From: CAZWAP01 sp964632005
GTDB lineage: Bacteria; Planctomycetota; Phycisphaerae; Sedimentisphaerales; Anaerobacaceae
Assembly: GCA_964632005.1 (NCBI GenBank)
Contig: CAZWAP010000076.1
Coordinates: forward strand, 1-6,833
DNA: 6,833 nucleotides
Reading direction: 5' to 3'
Shown: positions 1 through 6,833 of the stretch, piece after piece
How positions within the stretch are numbered: the stretch's first letter is position 1
How the letters are laid out: each line of letters opens with the position of its first letter
Made by a program: the position numbers and the translations under genes
The notes under the pieces: generated by a model
Databases searched by the model: none
Told to the model about the DNA's origin: nothing
Seen by the model: the letters and a program-made list of their open reading frames with translations, nothing else

Positions 1-52
1 AAACCAACTGACGGAAACAATGGTCAAGGGTTAACATTCGCGGAACACTTGG

Positions 53-1201
53 ATGGATGGTAAAGTCAAAATAATAGGTGCGGCATTCGGCGATCCAATG
101 TCTGAAACCGTTTTTTCCGGCGTCTCCAGGTACTTATTCAGAGCGATGGAGAAGCGGAGCGTTATGTGTGGGTACGCCTCGACGAAGCAGTTGCGCCCGT
201 GGGACGTGTTCGATGGCATGCTGGACCTGTCAAAGACGTTTCAGTTCGGCAGGCCGGGCATAAGCGGTTTGTGGATGTGGCGGAGATCCACGATCGATAA
301 ACTCACGGCGAGATTTATGAAAAAGCTGGATTCCTTCGGGCACTTCGATGCGGTTCTACAGGTGGGCACGCACGCAATCGTCGAATCAAAGCACTTCAAG
401 CACTACGTATTCACTGATATGACCATCGCGCAGGTTGTTACGTCCCCTTATGCCGGAGACTTCGCCGCGGGCAAACTCCCAAGCTCACAACATAGCGAGG
501 CCATCGAGGCACAACGCGATATTTTTCAGTCCTGCGAAGGTATTTTCGTTAATTCGACGTGGACGAAGAACTCTATAGTGAACGATTACGGTATCAATGC
601 CGCCAAGGTGCACGTTGTGGGGGCCGGCGTATCCCTTCCTCTGGATAACATCCCCGGGAAGAAGGAAAATTCTCATGATATACTGTTTATCGGCCGTGAT
701 TGGCGCCGCAAGGGCGGACCTATTCTTCTGGAAGCCCTCGAGCTGGTTCGTAAGAAATTTGACGACGCCACCGTAACAGTGATAGGGTGCAACCCACGCG
801 TGAGGAACGGCAATGTAAGAGTGCTCGGGGCTTTGGACAAAAGGGTTGAGTCGGACAGGCGGCTAATTGAAAACGCTTTGGCCAGGGCCGGCGTATTGTG
901 CGTACCATCAGTATTCGAACCTTATGGGATTTGCTTTCTCGAGGCCCAGCTTCATCGTGTTCCGCCCATTACCTTCGCAGGCGAGGGACGCGAGGACGCG
1001 ATAAAGCATGGAACCACCGGTCTTCTGCTGCGGGAAAGAACCCCCGAAGCCTTGAGCGAGGCAATAGTCGAGTTGTTCTCGAACCCTGACAAAGCCAAAA
1101 AGATGGGCGACGTCGGCCATGAGTTCGTCACCCGGAACTTGACGTGGGATCACGTGGCCGGACGGGTCCTGAGGGTAATAGAAAAGCAAATTGACCAATA
1201 A
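53..1201 (+). CDS. Glycosyltransferase family 4 (GT-B fold)
   Basis: This 382-residue protein probably transfers a sugar from a nucleotide donor to a growing glycan or lipid-linked acceptor at the cytoplasmic face of the membrane. The C-terminal half is typical of GT4 (Pfam Glyco_transf_1): a donor-phosphate-binding stretch GRDWRRKGG at 214-222 with Lys220, and the E-x7-E motif with Glu289 (FEPYG) and Glu297 (CFLE). The N-terminal half is the more variable acceptor domain and includes FVNSTWTKNS near 165-174, a common GT4 feature just before the domain hinge. The length is normal for the family. The ATG at 53 is preferred because the first Rossmann strand (KVKIIGAAFG) begins at residue 4; a weak GGAA lies at 42-45, seven bases upstream. 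No signal peptide or membrane helix is seen. Its Asp codons are mostly GAT, unlike the next two genes. Donor and acceptor cannot be read from the sequence. The family call is firm. Confidence 0.93.
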   Translation: MDGKVKIIGAAFGDPMSETVFSGVSRYLFRAMEKRSVMCGYASTKQLRPWDVFDGMLDLSKTFQFGRPGISGLWMWRRSTIDKLTARFMKKLDSFGHFDAVLQVGTHAIVESKHFKHYVFTDMTIAQVVTSPYAGDFAAGKLPSSQHSEAIEAQRDIFQSCEGIFVNSTWTKNSIVNDYGINAAKVHVVGAGVSLPLDNIPGKKENSHDILFIGRDWRRKGGPILLEALELVRKKFDDATVTVIGCNPRVRNGNVRVLGALDKRVESDRRLIENALARAGVLCVPSVFEPYGICFLEAQLHRVPPITFAGEGREDAIKHGTTGLLLRERTPEALSEAIVELFSNPDKAKKMGDVGHEFVTRNLTWDHVAGRVLRVIEKQIDQ

Positions 1202-1263
1202 TGAGCATAGCCGATTCTTGTTTTGCGTCCCGGCCGACTGAAAAAGCAAGGCAGATAAACCGT

Positions 1264-1983
1264 ATGACAGAAAAATCACGAATAATCTTTACCGGCGGCA
1301 GTGGCTTGCTGGGTTCGGAATTCCGCAAGATACGCCCTGAAATAGACTACCCACCCAGGCAAGACTTTGACGTGACGAACCTCGATCAAATGAGCGAGTA
1401 CGTGCGAACAAAAGGTTGCCGTCTGCTGATTCACGCAGCGGCGTTTACCTCACCGCCTATGGTCGAGAAAAACCCCCTCCAGGCCATCGAAGTAAACGTC
1501 ATCGGGACCGCAAACGTTGTGAAGCTCTGCGTGCAATTCGATATTCGCCTCGTCTATATCTCCACCGACTACGTATTCAAGGGCGACAAGGGCGACTACA
1601 AAGAGGATGACGCGCTTTACCCCGTCAACAAGTACGCGTGGTCCAAGCTGGGCGGAGAATGCGCCGTCCGAATGTATGACAAATCCCTCATCATAAGAAC
1701 CAGTTTCGGCCCCGATGTTTTCCCCTATGAAAAGGCCTTTGTCGACCAATGGACGAGCAGGCAGAGTGTTTCGGTAATCGCAAAGAAGATCAGCAGGCTG
1801 ATAGACCTGGACGTCACGGGCGTCGTGCACCTCGGCGGTAAGCGAAGAACCGTGTACGAATTTGCCAGAAGCCTCGACCCCACCAGAAATATAGGCCAGC
1901 TATCTATAAATGACGTCGATTTCACCGTTCCGATCGACACTTCCCTCAATTGCCAGAAGTACGACACGCTAATACGACAATAG
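1264..1983 (+). CDS. RmlD-like sugar-nucleotide reductase (SDR)
   Basis: This 239-residue protein belongs to the RmlD/sugar-nucleotide-binding branch of the extended SDRs, whose best-known member reduces dTDP-4-dehydrorhamnose to dTDP-L-rhamnose with NAD(P)H. Numbered from the ATG at 1264, it shows the dinucleotide-binding motif GGSGLLG at 11-17, HAAAFTS at 57-63, the RmlD hallmark STDYVF at 100-105, and the catalytic pair Tyr124/Lys128 in YAWSK. It is shorter than typical RmlD (about 290 residues), mainly in the substrate-binding part, so the exact substrate is uncertain. An in-frame ATG at 1201 overlaps the upstream stop (TAATG) and would add 21 residues, but that extension sits ahead of the first Rossmann strand and looks non-family. 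A weak AAGG at 1248-1251 lies 12 bases before 1264. No rmlA, rmlB or rmlC partner is present in the window, so I give no gene symbol. Confidence 0.88.
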   Translation: MTEKSRIIFTGGSGLLGSEFRKIRPEIDYPPRQDFDVTNLDQMSEYVRTKGCRLLIHAAAFTSPPMVEKNPLQAIEVNVIGTANVVKLCVQFDIRLVYISTDYVFKGDKGDYKEDDALYPVNKYAWSKLGGECAVRMYDKSLIIRTSFGPDVFPYEKAFVDQWTSRQSVSVIAKKISRLIDLDVTGVVHLGGKRRTVYEFARSLDPTRNIGQLSINDVDFTVPIDTSLNCQKYDTLIRQ

Positions 1984-1993
1984 CACAGAACTT

Positions 1994-1997
1994 GGAG
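1994..1997 (+). promoter_or_regulatory. Ribosome binding site deciding the epimerase start
   Basis: GGAG lies nine bases before the ATG at 2007, the best Shine-Dalgarno match in the window. It argues for the 2007 start over an in-frame ATG at 1950, which would overlap the preceding gene by 34 bases and add 19 residues ahead of the Rossmann motif. Confidence 0.7.
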
Positions 1998-2006
1998 AAC
2001 AGAAAG

Positions 2007-2966
2007 ATGAGAATCCTGGTTGCCGGCGGGGCCGGATACATCGGTTCGAGGATGATACCCGTCCTTCTCGAACATGGTTACAAGGTTGACGTCGTGGACC
2101 TGCTGTGGTTCGGAAACCAGCTGCCGGAAGACGTCAGCGTCGTCAAAAAAGACCTCTTCAAGTGCCACCCCGAGGACCTCAAGGACTACGACCAGGTTAT
2201 TTTCCTGGCAGGCCTTTCGAACGACCCTATGGCAGAGTTCGACCCGTCTATGAATTTCATCTTCAACGGCGCCCTGCCTTCCTACACCGCGTTCATCGCG
2301 AAAAAGGCGGGCGTCAAGCGCTTCATCTATGCATCTTCCTGCTCGGTCTACGGCTATACGGTCAACGAGCTCTACGACGAGGAAAGCCCCGTCACCTGCG
2401 GCTATCCCTACGGCATATCCAAGCTGCAGGGCGAAAGAGGCGTCTTGCAGCTCCAGGACAGGGACTTCTCGGTTATTGCCTTGAGACAGGGAACGGTCTG
2501 CGGCTACAGCCCCCGGATGAGGCTCGATCTGATCGTCAATACAATGTTCAAGTTCGCCATTTCTCAAAGAAGAATCACCGTCAACAACCCATCCATCTGG
2601 CGGCCCATACTCGATATCAGAGATGCTGCCGCCGCGTACCTCAGGGCCATCCAGGCCGACTATTCCCTCAGCGGCGTTTATAACATTGCTTCCGGCAACT
2701 ACACCGTCGGACAGGTCGGCGATATGGTAAAGTATGAAGTGGAAAAACTGATCGGCGAGAAGGTCGACATAGTCCTCAAGAATATCGAGGACTTCCGCAA
2801 CTACAAAGTGGCGATTGAAAAGGCCAAAACCTACCTCGGCTATCAGCCTCAGCACACGATCGCGGATATCATAGACGACCTTTATGAGAATCAGGATAAA
2901 TTCCAGAACCTCGACGACGACCGATTCTACAACATAAAGGTGTTCAAGAAAGTAAAGGCCAGCTAA
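2007..2966 (+). CDS. NAD-dependent epimerase/dehydratase (extended SDR)
   Basis: This 319-residue GalE-like extended SDR is expected to bind NAD(P) and oxidise, epimerise or dehydrate a nucleotide-activated sugar in the cytoplasm. It starts directly with the Rossmann strand and has GGAGYIG at 7-13, an acidic residue after the second strand (DVVDLL, 28-33), SSCSVYG at 110-116 where Ser111 aligns with the catalytic Ser of GalE, and the catalytic Tyr135/Lys139 in YPYGISK. The segment WRPILDIRDAAAAY (198-211) is the usual RP-x-x-D/H-V-x-D substrate-domain motif. The stretch LAGLSNDPMAEFDP (67-80) is like a subgroup of SDRs from surface-glycan clusters rather than true GalE. All catalytic residues are present and the length is normal. 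It follows the RmlD-like gene by 23 bases, so the two may act on the same sugar nucleotide. The specific product, for example a 4-epimer or 4-keto sugar, is not determinable here. Confidence 0.9.
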   Translation: MRILVAGGAGYIGSRMIPVLLEHGYKVDVVDLLWFGNQLPEDVSVVKKDLFKCHPEDLKDYDQVIFLAGLSNDPMAEFDPSMNFIFNGALPSYTAFIAKKAGVKRFIYASSCSVYGYTVNELYDEESPVTCGYPYGISKLQGERGVLQLQDRDFSVIALRQGTVCGYSPRMRLDLIVNTMFKFAISQRRITVNNPSIWRPILDIRDAAAAYLRAIQADYSLSGVYNIASGNYTVGQVGDMVKYEVEKLIGEKVDIVLKNIEDFRNYKVAIEKAKTYLGYQPQHTIADIIDDLYENQDKFQNLDDDRFYNIKVFKKVKAS

Positions 2967-3011
2967 AGCCCCGGCGGTTCGCTCGCTCCAAAAACGCAAC
3001 AAAGCACATCA

Positions 3012-3017
3012 AAAGGG
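3012..3017 (+). promoter_or_regulatory. Ribosome binding site of the GT2 gene
   Basis: The purine run AAAGGG precedes two possible non-ATG starts: TTG at 3025 (seven-base spacer) and GTG at 3028 (ten-base spacer). Both spacings are workable, so it supports initiation here without separating the two. Confidence 0.5.
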
Positions 3018-3027
3018 TTGTCACTTG

Positions 3028-3999
3028 GTGGACGTCTCGATAATCATCGTCGCCTGGAACGTGCGGCAGTTGCTGCACGACTGCCTCAAATCGGTCTACG
3101 AACAAACAAAAGGGGTCGATTTTGAGGTCATATACGTCGATAACGCCTCCACCGACGGCAGCGTCCAGATGGTCAGAGAACATTTCCCCGACGTCAGGAT
3201 AATCGAAAACGAACGGAACCAGGGATTCATAAAAGCCAACAACCAGGCAATCAGGATCGCCCGGGGCAGATACGTGCTGCTCCTGAACTCCGACACGGTC
3301 CTGCTCAACAATGCAATAGCCAAGACCGTCGAATTCGCCGACGCCAACCCCCAGGCCGCTGTCGTAGGCTGTAAAGTCCTGAACCCTGACCTGACACTCC
3401 AGCGAACGTGTTTTATGTTCCCCTCCGTTCTCAACCTGTTTCTTGCGGCTACCTACCTTTACAAGATTTTCCCGAAGAGCAGGTTCTTCGGCAGAGAGCA
3501 TATGACCTGGTGGGACTTCAACGATGCCAGGGAAGTGGAAACCATCTGTGGCTGCTTTTCGCTCGTCCGAAAACAAGCCATCGACAAGGTCGGGCTTATG
3601 GATGAACGCTACTTCGTTTATGGCGACGACCCCGACTGGTGCTACCGGTTCAAAAAGGCCGGCTGGAAGGTTATGTTCTCGCCCGAAGGACGAATAATCC
3701 ATTACGGCGGCCAGACCACCAGCCAGAAGGCCAGGGCCTTCAGGCTCCAGCTCGAAGGCAGCAAGCTCATCTTTATGAAGCTGCACCGCAGCAGGGCAGC
3801 CTTCCCACTCGCCTGTCTTATGGTTGCGCTGTTCTTCCTCCTGCGTGTCCCCTACTGGTTCGCCGTAGGCCTGGCTAAGAAAAACCAGCGCCCCAAGGCC
3901 GTCGAACAGGCCATCACCTACCTGATTGGGTGCTGGTACTCTCTGACGAACTGGAAAAAACTGTTGATGAACCGGGAGCTTGTGGCGGCCGAGCTTTGA
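3028..3999 (+). CDS. Glycosyltransferase family 2, rhamnosyltransferase-like
   Basis: This is a GT-A-fold inverting glycosyltransferase of family 2, in the WbbL/rhamnosyltransferase-like group, likely adding one sugar to a lipid-linked glycan at the inner membrane. Numbered from GTG 3028 (323 residues), it opens with DVSIIIVAWN at 2-11, then VDNASTDGS at 37-45, the nucleotide/metal-binding LNSDTV around 86-91 (Asp89), and YGDDPDWCYR at 198-207, where Asp200/Asp201 stand where the family has its E/D-D catalytic base. His225 in IIHYGGQT is the usual C-terminal metal-ligand or donor-site histidine. A hydrophobic segment at about 260-283 suggests membrane association. The start is non-ATG: TTG at 3025 adds only one residue, and GTG is chosen because the family usually begins M-x-V-S-I-I-I-V. 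The donor (rhamnose is only a guess) cannot be proven. The gene precedes another glycosyltransferase by eight bases, consistent with translational coupling. Confidence 0.93.
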   Translation: MDVSIIIVAWNVRQLLHDCLKSVYEQTKGVDFEVIYVDNASTDGSVQMVREHFPDVRIIENERNQGFIKANNQAIRIARGRYVLLLNSDTVLLNNAIAKTVEFADANPQAAVVGCKVLNPDLTLQRTCFMFPSVLNLFLAATYLYKIFPKSRFFGREHMTWWDFNDAREVETICGCFSLVRKQAIDKVGLMDERYFVYGDDPDWCYRFKKAGWKVMFSPEGRIIHYGGQTTSQKARAFRLQLEGSKLIFMKLHRSRAAFPLACLMVALFFLLRVPYWFAVGLAKKNQRPKAVEQAITYLIGCWYSLTNWKKLLMNRELVAAEL

Positions 4000-4007
4000 G
4001 ACCGGCG

Positions 4008-5231
4008 ATGAGCAAGAATCACGCGAAACCGAAAAACGAGCACATTATCTGCTTTGCCGGCTGTGATTGGTGGTACCACAACAGGGGCTTGTTCTGCCCT
4101 CAGGTGATGAAGAGGCTGGCAAAGGATTTCAAAATACTCTTTGTCAACTCCCTGGGTATGCGGATCCCGTCCTTGAGAAAAGACCGGAATGCGATCAAAA
4201 AAGTCTTCCGAAAACTCCGCAGCATCCTCCGTTTTATGCGGAAAGACCCAAACGGAATGTGGGTGCTCAGCCCTCTATCGCTGCCGGTTCGCAGCCCCAT
4301 AGGAAGAAAAATAAACCGCCTCGGCGTTTTTCTGCAGGTGAAGATGGCCGCTGCTCTACTGGGACTCAAAGAACCCGTCATATACGTCGGCTGCCCCCCT
4401 GCTCTTGAGGTGGCCAGGACACTTGGCCGTAGGCGGCTCTTGATTTATGAGCGCACCGATCTCTTCGAGGAAATGCCGGGGGTGGATAAGTCGTACATCG
4501 CCGCGCTGGATGAAGAACTTACGGCCTCGGCCGACATCGTCCTGTACGTCAACAATGCGCTCTATCAACGCGGCCTGGCCGAAAACAAGAATTCACTGCT
4601 CTTGGGGCACGGCGTCGATTTCGACCTGTTCGTGCAAGCCGCCGAATCCGAAGAGCAACCCGAGGACATCGCAAAGATAGCACGGCCGATCGTCGGTTTC
4701 TTCGGCGACGTATCGGATAAGACCTCCGACCTGGCATTGGTCGAATTCGCCGCCATGCAACTGCCGGATTCCTCGTTCGTATTCGTAGGACCCGTTTCAG
4801 CCGATGTTAGCACCTTGATGCAGCTGCCGAATGTGCACTTCCTCGGCCAAAAACCCTACGAGCAGGTCCCCTATTACGGCAAAGCGTTCGACGTGGCAAT
4901 AATGCCCTGGAACCAGAACAGGTGGATAGAGTTCTGCAATCCAGTAAAGGCAAAAGAATACCTGGCATTGGGCAAACCGGTAGTCTCGATGTATTACCCG
5001 GAAATCGAGGCCTACGCCGACGTGGTCTACGTCGCGAGGGACTACGAGGGTTTTGTCCGATGCATCCGCGAGGCACTCGAAGAAAACGACCCCGCAAAGA
5101 TTCGCCAGCGACAACAAAAGGTCAAGGACGAAACCTGGGACGCCAAGGTCGAACGACTCCGCGCCGCTATGGAAGAGAGGACGACCCGGCAAGCAAACCG
5201 CCATCCCGGCTTGGCTGTGCCCGGACTCTGA
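4008..5231 (+). CDS. GT-B glycosyltransferase, TuaH-like
   Basis: This 407-residue protein resembles the TuaH-like glycosyltransferases, named after a Bacillus teichuronic-acid gene but widespread in exopolysaccharide clusters. The N-terminal domain has FAGCDWWYHNRG (16-27) and FKILFVNSLG (41-50), followed by a basic stretch (about 57-80), then IYERTDLFEE (146-155). The donor domain shows HGVDFDLF (201-208), the strand-loop IVGFFGDVSDK (228-238), FVFVGP (257-262) and, at the donor site, NPVKAKEYLALGKPVV (311-326) with Glu317, which replaces the classic E-x7-E pattern. It has normal family length and no signal peptide or clear membrane helix. The ATG at 4008 follows the previous stop by eight bases and is preferred over an in-frame upstream ATG at 3930, which would overlap the GT2 gene by 70 bases and add 26 atypical residues. 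No good Shine-Dalgarno is seen, so translation may be coupled to the upstream gene. The sugar it transfers is unknown. Confidence 0.88.
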   Translation: MSKNHAKPKNEHIICFAGCDWWYHNRGLFCPQVMKRLAKDFKILFVNSLGMRIPSLRKDRNAIKKVFRKLRSILRFMRKDPNGMWVLSPLSLPVRSPIGRKINRLGVFLQVKMAAALLGLKEPVIYVGCPPALEVARTLGRRRLLIYERTDLFEEMPGVDKSYIAALDEELTASADIVLYVNNALYQRGLAENKNSLLLGHGVDFDLFVQAAESEEQPEDIAKIARPIVGFFGDVSDKTSDLALVEFAAMQLPDSSFVFVGPVSADVSTLMQLPNVHFLGQKPYEQVPYYGKAFDVAIMPWNQNRWIEFCNPVKAKEYLALGKPVVSMYYPEIEAYADVVYVARDYEGFVRCIREALEENDPAKIRQRQQKVKDETWDAKVERLRAAMEERTTRQANRHPGLAVPGL

Positions 5232-5277
5232 CCTGAGTATTTGACTCGAGTGCCGGACCTGGCCGCTTTCCACAGTT

Positions 5278-6833
5278 ATGAAGGTCTCGTGGTATTATCG
5301 CAGGTTGCGTTCGATGGGGCCCGCCGAGCTCTGCTGGCGCATCAGGCGCTTGCTCTGGCAGTTCTGGGCCCGGATCCGGCGGAAAAAATGGCAACAAAGG
5401 TATGAGAGACTCGCTGCTGCAAGCTCGCCAACGATCATCGATGCAATCAGCCGGACCAGCTTCTACGGCCTGGCCGAGATAGATGTCAACGACGTCCCGA
5501 AGCAATGGGTCGATAGCACGATTACTGCTGCCGAGAAGCTGATGCAACACCGCTACCCGTATCTGGCGCTTGGTGAGATCGAGTTGGGCGACCAGATCAA
5601 CTGGAATTATGAGTACAAGCGGAGACTCCAGACGCCGCTCAAGTTCGGCCCCTGGATGGACTACCGCGATACCGATTCTTACGGTGATTTCAAGTACTTC
5701 TGGGAGCTGCCCCGGCTCCAGCACCTGATTACACTGGCCAAGGCCTATTATCTGACTGGCGAAGAAAGGTACGCCCGCGAGGTGACAAACCAGATTAAAG
5801 GTTTTATTGAGCAGTCCCCTTACCTTCTCGGCGTTAACTGGATAATGCCGATGGAGGCATGCATCCGCCTTGTTTCGTTGAGCTGGATAGCCGCATTCTT
5901 GAAGTCGTACATAGCAAGACATCCCAAGCTGTGCGGTTTGATGGAACAGATGGTGCGCAGCCATATCCATTACGCCACCACCAACTATGCCGCTTACTCC
6001 TCCGCCAACAACCACTTGATAGCCGAGGCCGCCGGCGTATTCATAGCGACCCTCTGTTTCGATCGGCTAACAGGACTCGAAAAACACCGCCAGACCGCCT
6101 ACAGAATTCTCTCGCGAGAAGCCCTCCGCCAGTTCTATCCGGACGGCGTCAATAAGGAACAGGCCATCCACTACCAGCTATTTGCCTCGGAATTCCTGCT
6201 ACTGGCCGGGATCCTCGGTCACGCCAACGGAATCGACTTCCCACGTGAATACTGGGACGTGCTGGAAAACAACGCCGTCTTCCTCGCCGCCGTCGCTGAC
6301 GATAAGTGCTCGGTGCCCGGGATCGGCGACAGCGACGACGGCAGAGCCGTTGTGCTTTCAGAGGCCGACGACAACCCCGTCCGTTCGGTTCTTGCCGCCT
6401 CTGCAGTCCTCTTTGAAAGGGGCGATCTAAAGGCCAAGGCAGGTGAATTTGACCAGGCATCATTCTGGCTCTTGGGCAAGCAAGGCGCTAAGAAATTTGA
6501 GAGCCTTCCTGCCGAGCCGGGCCCCGCGAGAAAAGCTTTCCAGCAAGGCGGTTACTATATCCTTAACGGCAGTAATAGAACCAGGGCAAAGCTGATATTC
6601 GACTGTGGGCCTCTCGGTCTTGGGTCGATATCGGCCCACGGCCACGCCGATTCGCTGAGCTTCGTCCTGACCGCTTTCGGCCGGTCATATTTCGTGGACC
6701 CCGGAACGTATACATATATGGCACACAGCCCCTATAGAAACTATTTTCGGTCCACCGCCGCGCACAATACCATCGTCATTGACGGGCTTGACCAGTCGCA
6801 GATGGCAGGCCCCTTCCTGTGGAGCCGCAAAGC
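5278..6833 (+). CDS. Heparinase II/III-family protein, 3' truncated by window
   Basis: The frame is open for 518 codons to the window edge. The protein matches the heparinase II/III (alginate-lyase-like) family: an N-terminal alpha/alpha-toroid domain (roughly 80-370) followed by the start of the C-terminal beta-sandwich domain (from about 420). Visible conserved points are NNHLIAEAAG at 244-253, EQAIHYQ at 294-300 (Tyr299), HGHADSLSF at 454-462, DPGTYTY at 474-480 and FRSTAAHNT at 490-498 (His496). Asn245, Tyr299, His454 and His496 occupy the order used by catalytic residues of heparinase III-type lyases, so activity is plausible. Such enzymes cleave uronate-containing polysaccharides by beta-elimination. 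The N terminus is basic (RRLRSMGPAELCWRIRR, 8-24), with no evident signal peptide. The ATG at 5278 is the first start after an in-frame TGA at 5242; no Shine-Dalgarno is seen. Family assignment is strong; substrate and activity are inferred. Probably another 100 or more residues lie outside. Confidence 0.9.
   Translation, partial: MKVSWYYRRLRSMGPAELCWRIRRLLWQFWARIRRKKWQQRYERLAAASSPTIIDAISRTSFYGLAEIDVNDVPKQWVDSTITAAEKLMQHRYPYLALGEIELGDQINWNYEYKRRLQTPLKFGPWMDYRDTDSYGDFKYFWELPRLQHLITLAKAYYLTGEERYAREVTNQIKGFIEQSPYLLGVNWIMPMEACIRLVSLSWIAAFLKSYIARHPKLCGLMEQMVRSHIHYATTNYAAYSSANNHLIAEAAGVFIATLCFDRLTGLEKHRQTAYRILSREALRQFYPDGVNKEQAIHYQLFASEFLLLAGILGHANGIDFPREYWDVLENNAVFLAAVADDKCSVPGIGDSDDGRAVVLSEADDNPVRSVLAASAVLFERGDLKAKAGEFDQASFWLLGKQGAKKFESLPAEPGPARKAFQQGGYYILNGSNRTRAKLIFDCGPLGLGSISAHGHADSLSFVLTAFGRSYFVDPGTYTYMAHSPYRNYFRSTAAHNTIVIDGLDQSQMAGPFLWSRK

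Noticed and set aside
1..63. Possible tail of an upstream gene, open in frame 1 to a TAA at 61-63 or in frame 2 to a TAA at 32-34
   Set aside because: Only about 10 to 20 codons are available and neither reading is recognisable, so no gene can be supported.
2105..2683. Alternative + strand open frame (192 codons) inside the epimerase gene
   Set aside because: It is Arg/Pro/Gln-rich, typical of an out-of-frame reading, and the overlapping epimerase frame has intact catalytic motifs.
1725..3002. Long open frame on the minus strand (425 codons) opposite the epimerase gene
   Set aside because: It lies fully antisense to genes with clear SDR motifs. Its translation is rich in Val, Leu, Asp and Glu with no recognisable domain, as expected from C-ending codons on the coding strand.
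2967..3024. 58-base gap after the epimerase gene examined for a promoter or terminator
   Set aside because: It has a GC-rich start but no convincing hairpin with a T tract, and no clear -35/-10 pair. Only the ribosome binding site near its end is supported.
2944..3786. Minus-strand open frame of 280 codons opposite the GT2 gene
   Set aside because: It is a shadow of the well-supported GT2 coding frame; no family motif or ribosome binding site supports it.
5235..5247. Short inverted repeat GAGT/ACTC between the TuaH-like and heparinase-like genes
   Set aside because: The stem is only four base pairs, has no following T run and is AT-containing, so it is too weak to call a terminator.
5167..6015. 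Minus-strand open frame of 282 codons over the end of the TuaH-like gene and the start of the heparinase-like gene
   Set aside because: The + strand frames here carry conserved family motifs. The antisense translation shows only Gly/Val-rich and Pro/Arg-rich low-information sequence.

Overview
The window is part of a surface-polysaccharide (exopolysaccharide, capsule or O-antigen type) biosynthesis cluster. Six protein genes lie head to tail on the + strand, and all read as carbohydrate enzymes. No RNA gene, mobile element, CRISPR array or convincing terminator is visible. Moderate-to-high GC, C-ending codon preference in most genes, weak or absent Shine-Dalgarno sequences and non-ATG start use fit a free-living, probably Gram-negative bacterium. 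The sequence alone does not fix a phylum; planctomycete/PVC-like or deltaproteobacterial origins are guesses.

Layout: a GT4-type (GT-B fold) glycosyltransferase (53-1201); a compact RmlD-like sugar-nucleotide reductase (1264-1983, possible longer start at 1201); a GalE-like extended SDR epimerase/dehydratase (2007-2966); a GT2 (GT-A fold) rhamnosyltransferase-like enzyme with a C-terminal hydrophobic segment (3028-3999); a TuaH-like GT-B glycosyltransferase (4008-5231); and the first 518 codons of a heparinase II/III-family (alginate-lyase-like) protein (5278 to the window end, 3' truncated). Gaps between genes are about 62, 23, 61, 8 and 46 bases with no strand switch, so a single operon running beyond both window edges is likely.

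Working model (inference): the two SDR enzymes make or modify a nucleotide sugar, the three glycosyltransferases add successive sugars to a lipid-linked repeat unit or glycan, and the heparinase-like protein cleaves or trims a uronate-containing glycan. No polymerase, flippase, chain-length regulator or export gene is in the window. The most notable points are the lyase-family protein, which keeps candidate catalytic residues but shows no signal peptide, and the different Asp codon use of the first gene. I see no wholly new system; the chemistry of the glycan is the unknown part.
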